DNA from: Planctomycetota bacterium
GTDB taxonomy: Bacteria; Planctomycetota; Phycisphaerae; Phycisphaerales; SM1A02
Direction: 5' to 3'
DNA length: 64,000 nt
Assembly (NCBI GenBank): GCA_022568135.1
Contig: JADFFQ010000005.1
Location: 23,222 to 87,221, forward strand
Shown in pieces: positions 53,679 to 61,130 of this stretch (position 1 is its first letter; each line of letters opens with the position of its first letter). The position numbers and the translations under genes were made by a program. The notes below the pieces were generated by a model. The model saw nothing but the letters and a program-made list of their open reading frames with translations. It searched no databases and was not told the origin of the DNA.

Positions 53679-54438
53679 GGTCCCACTCCAGTATCGAGTA
53701 CGAAACTGCCTTGCGTGCCGCCAATTGCTGCACGCCTTTGCAGCGCATGAGTTCGATCATCCATCGTGGTCTGGAGTCAGGCGACGGCGCTCGAAGGACG
53801 TGCCATCGTGTGACCGCTGCCGATAGTTGCTTCAGTTCCCACGGTGGCCGGGCCAGCAACGCCAGCGAGCGGCCTTGCTCGGCCGCGAGTTGCACTCTTC
53901 GCGTCTCACCCATGCGCAATCGGCTGCCATCGGCGACGACCGCCGTCACCGCCGGGCAGCGCAGCGCCAGGTCGATCGCCCACAAGCGGCCCGCCTTATC
54001 CGGTGGATCGACAAAGAGTGATTGTTGGAGCAAGAGCCGGTCTGGACCGTGCTCATCGCGGACCAGGACTCGGGGATGCGGCCAGACGCGACGACCGATC
54101 CACACCACCCATCGCTCCTTGGTTTTCTCGACCGTTTCCAGCGCTCGCCAAGCCAGATGCGTGAGGACCAACAGGGGAGGCGACCATTGGTTCGCACGGC
54201 CGTTGCCCCGAGGCTTGGCAGCATTGAAGTGCTCAGGCGCTTCGGTCAGTCCAAACCACTCGTGGATCACTCCCCGTGCCAGTGTTTGCGCCGTAGCCGT
54301 ACCGCCCCAGCCGGTCGGCACGCTTGCCTGGGGCCTGGAGGCTCGGCGAAACTCGATGGCCTCGATCATTTCCGCCAGCTGCTGCCGCGTGACCGAACCC
54401 GCCCTTTTCATCTTGAAAGGGGTACCCACCATCGCCAC
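53572..54438 (-). CDS. imuA: ImuA-like RecA-related protein
   Basis: 288 residues from GTG 54438 (ATG 54432 also fits). Features are a leading helix (TRQQLAEMIEAIEF), a cofactor-free RecA-like core with SPPLLVLTHLAWRAL, VWIGRRVWPHPRV, LFVDPPDKAGRLWAIDLALRCPAVTAVVADG (written in part), and a C-terminal WMIELMRCKGV block. A canonical Walker A is not seen, as in many ImuA proteins. The gene overlaps imuB by 107 nt. It is first in the mutagenesis operon; a direct repeat lies immediately upstream. Confidence 0.78.
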   Translation of the reverse strand: MAMVGTPFKMKRAGSVTRQQLAEMIEAIEFRRASRPQASVPTGWGGTATAQTLARGVIHEWFGLTEAPEHFNAAKPRGNGRANQWSPPLLVLTHLAWRALETVEKTKERWVVWIGRRVWPHPRVLVRDEHGPDRLLLQQSLFVDPPDKAGRLWAIDLALRCPAVTAVVADGSRLRMGETRRVQLAAEQGRSLALLARPPWELKQLSAAVTRWHVLRAPSPDSRPRWMIELMRCKGVQQLAARKAVSYSILEWDRAKGRVRPSAQVVDQPDPATASPWQVSHGAVRRTG

Positions 54439-54443
54439 GATGA

Positions 54444-54461
54444 TAGGTATGTGTTAGGTAT
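54444..54461. promoter_or_regulatory. direct repeat upstream of imuA-imuB-dnaE2, candidate SOS operator
   Basis: TAGGTAT-GTGT-TAGGTAT, two identical 7-mers with an 11-bp period, immediately upstream of imuA (minus strand reads ATACCTA twice). The spacing of one helical turn fits a dimeric repressor such as a LexA-type regulator of this operon. It does not match the known Gram-negative or Gram-positive LexA boxes. Confidence 0.4.
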
Positions 54462-54549
54462 ATGACAAGCCCCCCAAACCCCCATTTTCAGGGCGGGAAT
54501 GGGTTCTGTGGCCGCAGGGGCACCCGTGCTGTAGAACCGCTCCAAACGG

Positions 54550-55272
54550 TTACGTAGGCAGCCCGGGGCCTTGCGACCCTTGCTCCTCGGTGTCTTGAGC
54601 TGGCAGAGGTTCGATCAGCGAGGCATCGTCATTCCCAGGAGAGTTCACCCGTGTGTGCACCCGGTAGACCGAGAAGACCTCACTCGGCGCAGCGGCCAGC
54701 AACCGTATGACTCGTTGCGGGTCCTCTTCGTCCGGGTCGAGCCATTGGTCATATCCATCTGGATCGAGAATGACCGGCATCCGATCGTGCACTTGCCGTA
54801 GGAGGTCGTTCGAGTCGGTGGTGAGGATCGTGCAGGACTCAAGCGTTTCACCGCCTTGGGGATCATTCCAGGATTCCCACAAGCCCGCGAAGCCCAACGG
54901 CGCATCATCGGTGCGGCGAATGTAGTACGGCTGCTTCCGCTTGCCGAGCTTCTTCCACTCGTAGAATCCGCTGGCGGGAATGAGACATCGTCTGCGACGC
55001 ATCGCCTGGCGGAATGCCGGCTTCAGAGCCGCCGATTCGCTGCGGGCGTTGATCATCCGTGCTCCGATAGTTCGGTCCTTCGCCCAGAATGGAATCAGCC
55101 CCCACCGCATCGGGACCAGCTCACGTCGTCGCTCGGCGTCGGCCCGGACCACCGGAACCATCTGTGTCGGCGCGATGTTGTATCGGGGCACAAGGTCATA
55201 TTCCATCCGCTGGAGGTGAAGCAAAGCGGCCAGGACCTCCGGCGGCGTGGTCAATGCATACCGTCCGCACAT
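54550..55272 (-). CDS. SRAP (YedK/HMCES) family DNA-protein crosslink protein
   Basis: 240 residues. Catalytic Cys2 (MCGRYAL), N75 in MINARSES, E105 in GFYEW and H162 in VHDRMPVIL are all present. SRAP proteins form a covalent thiazolidine link with abasic sites in single-stranded DNA. It lies 112 nt upstream of imuA in the same direction, adding to the damage-response cluster. The C-terminus carries ~20 extra polar residues. Confidence 0.93.
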   Translation of the reverse strand: MCGRYALTTPPEVLAALLHLQRMEYDLVPRYNIAPTQMVPVVRADAERRRELVPMRWGLIPFWAKDRTIGARMINARSESAALKPAFRQAMRRRRCLIPASGFYEWKKLGKRKQPYYIRRTDDAPLGFAGLWESWNDPQGGETLESCTILTTDSNDLLRQVHDRMPVILDPDGYDQWLDPDEEDPQRVIRLLAAAPSEVFSVYRVHTRVNSPGNDDASLIEPLPAQDTEEQGSQGPGLPT

Positions 55273-55575
55273 GAAGCGTGATCCTACCGCAAGCAGTTCC
55301 TTTGCTCGACCACCGGGCTGTTGGCCTCAAAGGAGCCCCATTGCACAAGCTGCTGGTCAGTTTGGCAGGAGATTACCCCGGCGGTCATGGCGAAATGCGC
55401 AGTGATGGCTCGCCCCTTCAGGAAGATACGGGCCGCCGGGTCTGCTGTGGCCGTCGGCCGGCTGTCGTCCGGTATCGCGCCCCCACGGGATCGATTGGGG
55501 TCCGCATTGCAATGAGATCAAGAACGCCACGCGGGTGCGGGCAAGTTGCCCGGCGCTTGCGCCGATGAATGGTCT
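55273..55575. other. divergent intergenic region, no gene
   Basis: 303 nt between the SRAP start and the HPt-like gene. Open frames here lack a ribosome-binding site or family resemblance. It should hold the promoters of both flanking genes, but I see no clear -35/-10 pair. Confidence 0.45.
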
Positions 55576-55893
55576 ATGTCGCCACCTGCTGGGCACAACA
55601 ACGCGCCGCTGGAACCGGCGGGCGATCACATTGACCGCCGGCTCAACGATCTGCAGACACAGATGCAACTGATTCGTGAGTCCTGGCAGGCAGGCGAGAT
55701 GGTCCAGCTGCGCATCCTTGCCAGCCAGCTCAAATCCTTGGCCGAGGGAGCCGGCCATGCCGGCATCGGCGAGTCCGCCGCCGACCTTGAAGCCGTGCTC
55801 TTCGCCGAGGAGGCCCAAGCGTCGGCGATCTGCGAAAAGATCGAAGCCCTGATTCTGCATTGCAAGCAGGCGTCGTCCGCGAGAAGTAAGTAG
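55576..55893 (+). CDS. HPt-like helical protein with no phospho-accepting histidine
   Basis: 105 residues from ATG 55576 (MSPPAGHNN). The protein is four-helix-like. The segment LASQLKSLAEGAGHAG followed by IGESAADLEAVL resembles the histidine-phosphotransfer motif (A-H-x-LKGS-A, then LE), with the active histidine replaced by serine. The helices before (RRLNDLQTQMQLI) and after (AICEKIEALILHCKQA) fit that fold. It would bind but not relay phosphate. This is a motif judgement with moderate confidence; no kinase is adjacent. Confidence 0.5.
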   Translation: MSPPAGHNNAPLEPAGDHIDRRLNDLQTQMQLIRESWQAGEMVQLRILASQLKSLAEGAGHAGIGESAADLEAVLFAEEAQASAICEKIEALILHCKQASSARSK

Positions 55894-55968
55894 CGGTTGC
55901 CAGGCCGGGGCGATCGAAAGACCGTAGAGTCTCAAGGAACGCCCAGGAGAGCCAAGAGCCAACGGCTC

Positions 55969-56979
55969 TTAGAACCGCCGGGAGATCACGGCCTCAGCGA
56001 GCGCCGCCAGCAGGTCCCGGGCCGGGCTGGGCACAAGACAGGAGAGCTCGGTCTTTGCATGCTCCACCAGGTATCTCGCCTCGCGCTGGGCGTTGCGAAC
56101 CGCGCCGCTTTCCATCAGCCGAATCCGCAGTTGCTCTGCGTTGCGTTGGGCAAACTGGCGCAGCGTTGTGCTGCGATCAGCATGGTTGGCGGAGGCGAGA
56201 TAACGGATCAAAGGCAGCGTCACATTGCCCGAATCCAGATCCTTGCCCAGTGATTTGCCGACGATGGCTTCGTCGCCGGTAATGTCCAGCAGGTCGTCCT
56301 GGATCTGGAAGGCCACGCCCAGCTGGAATCCGAAGCTGCGCATCGATCTGCAGATCGAACCGGAGCCGTCGTGGTCGGAGAGCATCGCCCCGAGTCGGCA
56401 ACATTCGCCGATCAATGACGCCGTCTTTCGACGAGCAATCTCGAGGTAGGTCGGCTCATCGAGATCGCAGTCGTCACGATGGTGAAGCTGTAGCAGCTCG
56501 CCCTCGCAAAGGGTGTTCGTCACCTCTCCCAAGCTCAGATTGATCGTCGGGTCCTTGAGGGACGAGCAGAGGTGGAAGGCGTTGGAGATCAGATAATCGC
56601 CGAGCATCACAGCGGTCTCGTTGCCGCGCAGGTGGTTGACCGTCGCCACACGCCGACGAATCCGGGCCTCGTCGAGCACGTCGTCATGAACCAGCGTGGC
56701 GAGGTGGATCATCTCGACCACGGCTGCGATCACGCGATGCTTCTCGCGCAGCGCTGACCCATCCCACGGCGGCGGGCCGGCGGCGAGGCCCGACAGGAGC
56801 ACCAACATCGGGCGGATTCGCTTGCCGCCGTATTGCTCGATATGACAGCACAGGGCGTTCACCACGGAGAGATCGCTGGCCACCTGCCGTTGAAGAATCA
56901 GCTCCACCTCCTCGAGCTGCTCATCGAGCACCGTGGCGAGGGGAAGATCGATTTCGGCGAGGTTGAGCATGCCGGGCAT
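55969..56979 (-). CDS. polyprenyl diphosphate synthase
   Basis: 336 residues. GGKRIRP (51-57), first aspartate-rich motif D99-D100-VL-D103 followed by EARIRRR, and second motif D228-D229-LL-D232 in FQIQDDLLDITGD are all canonical. Probably an all-trans long-chain (octaprenyl or heptaprenyl type) synthase making quinone side chains; product length is set by residues ahead of the first motif (IHLATLVHDD), which have small side chains and fit a long product. Cytoplasmic. ATG 56979. Confidence 0.93.
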   Translation of the reverse strand: MPGMLNLAEIDLPLATVLDEQLEEVELILQRQVASDLSVVNALCCHIEQYGGKRIRPMLVLLSGLAAGPPPWDGSALREKHRVIAAVVEMIHLATLVHDDVLDEARIRRRVATVNHLRGNETAVMLGDYLISNAFHLCSSLKDPTINLSLGEVTNTLCEGELLQLHHRDDCDLDEPTYLEIARRKTASLIGECCRLGAMLSDHDGSGSICRSMRSFGFQLGVAFQIQDDLLDITGDEAIVGKSLGKDLDSGNVTLPLIRYLASANHADRSTTLRQFAQRNAEQLRIRLMESGAVRNAQREARYLVEHAKTELSCLVPSPARDLLAALAEAVISRRF

Positions 56980-57113
56980 GGAGGGGTGTCCTGAGTGTCA
57001 GCATTGTCTGGCGGAGACGGAGCGGCAGATTGTAGTCGATTCGGCACGGTGGTCAGCGTGGACGCCGCCTCGGCGAGGGCTCCGTCGCTCGCCGCTGGTC
57101 ATCAACGCCGCAG

Positions 57114-57647
57114 TCAGAATGCCCCGCCCAGCAGGGAGATGATCGCGAAACCGGCGAGGATTTTCAGCACAAAGGTGATCAAGGCCAGCATCATTGACTC
57201 GATGGCCTCCAGGTCAAATAGCCAGGCCAACAACCCAACGTAGCAGACCAGATAGACGAACCAACCGAGAAACAGCAGAGGGGCGGCGAGTATGGCGATC
57301 AGGTCCGTCGCCGCGTAGATGCCGGCGAGGCGGACAATTGCCAGCCCGAGCGGTCCGACCCCGCCCAGCCACAACTTTGCCGCCAGCCAGAGGCCGACGA
57401 CGCCGAAGAACAGCGCGAACACTAACCTTACCGGATAAAGTAGCGCCGCGACGGGCCCCGAAAGCTCATCTGGGTCACCACTCCCAGCGAATGTCAATAG
57501 CACCATGACAACCCCGCCCCCGATGACCAACATCAATAGCGGCTTGATGTACTCCATGCGGCTGGCGCGCTCGGTGGCTTCGCGCTGCTCTTGGAGCGTT
57601 TCGTTCCATCGGGCTTTCGAGAACCGAGGATCCTGGATCGGCGGCAT
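57114..57647 (-). CDS. integral membrane protein, four to five TM helices, with cytoplasmic N-terminus
   Basis: 177 residues. A polar, helical N-terminal ~30 residues (WNETLQEQREATERASRM) precedes hydrophobic segments at ~34-56, ~66-88, ~98-118, ~120-142 and ~150-172. The layout resembles Yip1-like membrane proteins, but no diagnostic motif is present. The function is unknown. Confidence 0.75.
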   Translation of the reverse strand: MPPIQDPRFSKARWNETLQEQREATERASRMEYIKPLLMLVIGGGVVMVLLTFAGSGDPDELSGPVAALLYPVRLVFALFFGVVGLWLAAKLWLGGVGPLGLAIVRLAGIYAATDLIAILAAPLLFLGWFVYLVCYVGLLAWLFDLEAIESMMLALITFVLKILAGFAIISLLGGAF

Positions 57648-57767
57648 GGTTCAGTTCCTCGGATTGCTTGGCCCATTCAGTGTCGCCTGGGTCACTGAAC
57701 AAGCCTAGCGCAACGTCACTGGCGGTGCGTGTCTCAACCTGGAAGGATCGCGACACGAAGAGGTCGA

Positions 57768-58607
57768 TTACTCTTGGGCGACCAGATAGGCGATCCAGCC
57801 TGGGCAGGCTTCGCCGCGGGCCGAGGGGCGGAACTCGTCATCGCCCTCGCCGGTCTCCTCGTCGGTCCCTTCCCAATAGACCGTCACCTTCGCAAACCCG
57901 GCCTCAGCCAGCAGCTCCCGCAGTTCAGGCAGCGTCCAAAGCCGCCAGTCGTACGTGAACGCTTTGCAGAGCTCAGTCTCATCTGGAAAGCGGAAATGAA
58001 TGTAATTGATCGCTTCGCCGGTGACAGGGTTGTAGAGGCTCTGATCCCAGACGTAGGTGAACCCCTTGACCTGGCGCTTCTCCTGGATTTCCAGGAACGC
58101 ATCGCTTCCACCGTAAGCGTCGAGCAGGAACAGACCGTCCTTCGCCAATGCCAGGCGGACTCGCCTGAAGTACCGGCGCATCTCGTCGCGCGTCTTGAAC
58201 GTGTAGTAACTGAAGTTCATGGCCAAGACGCAGTCCACGGCGGGCGTTCTGACCCGCCGAACATCAGCCCGGCGCAGGGTCAGCCGCCGACGCTGCTCGT
58301 TGTCAAGGCGCTCGGGGAGCTTCGCCTTGGCCCAAGCGAGCACTGAGGCGTCGATATCGACGCCGATCGCCGTATTGGTCTTTCGCCGCTTGACCCATTC
58401 GATGGCGGTGAGGGCTGTGCCGCAGAAGTCCTCGCGGATGTGACGGGCCAGCCGGCGGCGGCGCTCCTTCCATACCTGGTCGATAAAGTCGCATTCGGCT
58501 TCCGGCTCCTGGACGGAAAGCTCATAGAGCTCATGCTTGTCGCTGGCGGCCGCAGTACGCCGGCTGCGGCGCTTCCGCGTTCTCGTGATCGTGTGCTTCC
58601 TACTCAT
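57768..58607 (-). CDS. class I SAM-dependent methyltransferase
   Basis: 279 residues from ATG 58607; the longer upstream frame has no family match. SAM site REDFCGTALTAIEW (58-71) and IGVDIDASVL (81-90), then DVRRV, VDCVLAMNFSYYTFKTRD (motif IV) and LFLLDAYGGSD. An Arg/Lys-rich start precedes the domain. The family includes many uncharacterised members, and no substrate is inferred. Confidence 0.88.
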   Translation of the reverse strand: MSRKHTITRTRKRRSRRTAAASDKHELYELSVQEPEAECDFIDQVWKERRRRLARHIREDFCGTALTAIEWVKRRKTNTAIGVDIDASVLAWAKAKLPERLDNEQRRRLTLRRADVRRVRTPAVDCVLAMNFSYYTFKTRDEMRRYFRRVRLALAKDGLFLLDAYGGSDAFLEIQEKRQVKGFTYVWDQSLYNPVTGEAINYIHFRFPDETELCKAFTYDWRLWTLPELRELLAEAGFAKVTVYWEGTDEETGEGDDEFRPSARGEACPGWIAYLVAQE

Positions 58608-58763
58608 GGCCGGGCAATGTAGCGAGTACGGACGCGCAAGCAAGCCCACGAAACGCGCGCGGGTACCGGGGGCGACAACACGGTTTCGCCGGGCGCGGCC
58701 CTCGCAACGTCGCAGGTCTCGCATCCTGGCCAAGCGCGGAAGCTGAGAATGACGCAAGGGCCG

Positions 58764-61013
58764 TTAGTTCCTCGGCCGAAGCGTCAGCGGATCGCGCAAC
58801 GGCAAATGGGTGACGGCCCCGTTGAAGAAATCGCTCATGTTGGCCCGACCCTCCAGGTCGCCGGAGGCGATCTCGCCCCACTTGCCCACGACAAGCATCG
58901 CCATTTGATCAACAACGAGGTAGGTCTGCGCGACCCGCATGATGTCGGCCGCGGTCACCGCGCGGACGTTGTCCCTGTACGTCTGCCAGTAGTCGGGTTC
59001 TCGATTGGTCAGTTCATCGTTGACGAAGACGTTGAGCATGCCGGCCTTGGACTCAAAGGTCCTGGGAAAGGTCTCGATCAAAGCGTTCTGAGCGGTCGCG
59101 AGCTCGTCGTCGCTCACGGGCTCGTTTCGGATGCGTCGGATCTCTTGGAGGATGATCTTCATGGCCAGGGCGACGGTGCGATTCTTGGATTGGAACGATG
59201 CCCGAAACTCGCCCCGGTAGTGGACGCGAGGGCTCATGGCTGAGCGTACGGAGTAGGCCAGCCCCTCGTCGCTGCGCACACGGCTGACGATGCGGCTGAC
59301 AAACCCGCCCCCGCCGAGAATCCGGTTCATCAGCAGCATCGGGAAGTAATCGGGATCATCGCGGCGAATTGCGCGCAGGCCGATCGAGACCCTCCCCTGA
59401 GGGATGTCCTTCTCGACGTGATACACGCCCGGCTCAAGCGTCGCCTGCGGGGCCGGCGGGTCGGAAACCGGCTCACCGATCGCCCAGCCATCAAAAGCGT
59501 CTTGGAGCTGCTGGAGCATGATCTTCGGCTCAAAGTCGCCGGTCACCGCCACGATCAGATTCCCCGGATGAAATATTCGCCGATGCATCGACTGTAGGTC
59601 GTCAGCCGTCAGCGACTCGATCGACAACTCGGTCGGCAATGCGGCCTCGAAGTGATCGTCGCCGTACAGCAGGAACCGCCATTCACGGAAGAGGATTCGG
59701 GCCGCGTGGTCGTTGCGCTGCTTCATCTGCTCAAGCCTTTCCTGCTTGTAGAGCGCGAGGCGGCTCTCCTGAAAGCCGGGATTGCGGACCATGTCCATGA
59801 ACAGCGCGAAACATTGGCCGAAGTTGGAGGCTAGGCAGTTCAGCGAGGCGTTGGACTGTGTGGGGCCGGCGGAGCTTGAAGCGTTCGCGGCCAGGAAATC
59901 GAACTCTTCGTCCATGTCCTGGGCCGAGACGGTGGTGGTGCCACCACGGCGCATCATGGCTCCCGTAGCAGCGGCCAGGCCCACCTGGTCCGTAGGGTCC
60001 AGGTACCGCCCGCCTTTGAACGTGAACACGATGTTGATCAGCGGAAACTCGTGACTCGGGGCGAGATACACCGCCACGCCGTTGTCCAGCGGCGCCAACA
60101 GCTTCTTGTGCTTCACGAAATTATCCAGGTGCGTATCCCAACCTTGGTTGGTGACCGTCACGAAATGAACGCCATTTTCGATCAGCCGCGTCGCCAACAG
60201 CAGGCTCTGGTTAAGCTCATCGGCGCCGTACAACTTGCGAATGCACTCGGGCTCAAGGTTGACGTCGAAGGCCGCTTGCGACCGCTTAGAAGTAATCATG
60301 TTGTGGGCCTGTTTGCCGAACTTATCGAGCGCTTCGAGAAGCTGGCTGTTCGTCTCGACCTCGCGAAATCGCCGATCGACCTTGGCCAACAGTCGTTGCC
60401 GCTGGTTCACCTTGTCGAGCGTCAGCCCCTCGGCTAGTGACAAACCGCGCACCTGAAACGGCTTGCCGGGACTCGGAACGGCATTGGTCTTGAACGGCGC
60501 AAAGGCGTCGCCCATGTAGCCGGCGTTCCATTCCGTCTTGGGAATCGCGACATACGACGGCATGTCCGCCTGGCCGCCCAATTCCTTCGTCGTGACCGAT
60601 CCAAATGACGGGTAGATCAGCGCCGGTGTCGGCCGGTTTCCCGTCGAAATCCAGGACTGAGCCTGGGGATGGGCGCCCGCGGAGTGGTTGATTCCGCGAA
60701 TGAGCGCGAACTGCCCCGCGATCTTCGCGAATTTCGGCAAATGTTCGCAGACAGACAGCCCCGGCATGTTCGACGCAATCGGCTTGAATTCCCCACGTGT
60801 TTCGGCGGGGGCCTCGGGCTTCATGTCCAGCGTATCTAAATGCGACACTCCGCCGGCGAGATTGACAAACAACACCGAATCGGCCGTCGACTTCTTGCCC
60901 TCATTCGCTTGGGCAAGCCGCAGAAAACTCGACAGTGAAAGGCCGACGCCGCCCAGCATGCCCGCCTGCAACATGTCTCTGCGCGTGATTCCGTCGCGGC
61001 GTCTCGCCTTCAT
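58764..61013 (-). CDS. chimeric DUF1501 N-terminus fused to M16 peptidase-family C-terminus
   Basis: 749 residues from ATG 61013 with AAGGGAAG upstream. Residues 1-~310 are a DUF1501 protein with a twin-arginine signal (TRRDMLQAGMLGGVGLS) and the family blocks LFVNLAGGVSHLDTLDMKPEAP, RGINHSAGAHPQ and NGVHFVTVTNQGWDTHLDNF. From ~315 it becomes an M16 (insulinase-like) protein: VYLAPSHEFPLINIVFTFKGGRYLDP, then LGGGGFVSRIVSRVRSDEGLAYSV. The join is at PLDNGVA (residues 308-314, DNA ~60070-60095), a tetrad (LDNG) both families share. The DUF1501 C-terminal half and the M16 N-terminus are missing. The M16 part lacks HxxEH, so it is of the non-catalytic subunit type. Confidence 0.85.
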   Translation of the reverse strand: MKARRRDGITRRDMLQAGMLGGVGLSLSSFLRLAQANEGKKSTADSVLFVNLAGGVSHLDTLDMKPEAPAETRGEFKPIASNMPGLSVCEHLPKFAKIAGQFALIRGINHSAGAHPQAQSWISTGNRPTPALIYPSFGSVTTKELGGQADMPSYVAIPKTEWNAGYMGDAFAPFKTNAVPSPGKPFQVRGLSLAEGLTLDKVNQRQRLLAKVDRRFREVETNSQLLEALDKFGKQAHNMITSKRSQAAFDVNLEPECIRKLYGADELNQSLLLATRLIENGVHFVTVTNQGWDTHLDNFVKHKKLLAPLDNGVAVYLAPSHEFPLINIVFTFKGGRYLDPTDQVGLAAATGAMMRRGGTTTVSAQDMDEEFDFLAANASSSAGPTQSNASLNCLASNFGQCFALFMDMVRNPGFQESRLALYKQERLEQMKQRNDHAARILFREWRFLLYGDDHFEAALPTELSIESLTADDLQSMHRRIFHPGNLIVAVTGDFEPKIMLQQLQDAFDGWAIGEPVSDPPAPQATLEPGVYHVEKDIPQGRVSIGLRAIRRDDPDYFPMLLMNRILGGGGFVSRIVSRVRSDEGLAYSVRSAMSPRVHYRGEFRASFQSKNRTVALAMKIILQEIRRIRNEPVSDDELATAQNALIETFPRTFESKAGMLNVFVNDELTNREPDYWQTYRDNVRAVTAADIMRVAQTYLVVDQMAMLVVGKWGEIASGDLEGRANMSDFFNGAVTHLPLRDPLTLRPRN

Positions 61014-61130
61014 CGTGCTTCCCTTAATCAATGGCCCGGAAGATGCGAGCCGATTTTCGCCAAATCCAAGTTGTTTCCGATTTCGGTTTACAAGAACGAC
61101 GCCGCCAATAGGCCGGGTATTGAGTTTCGG

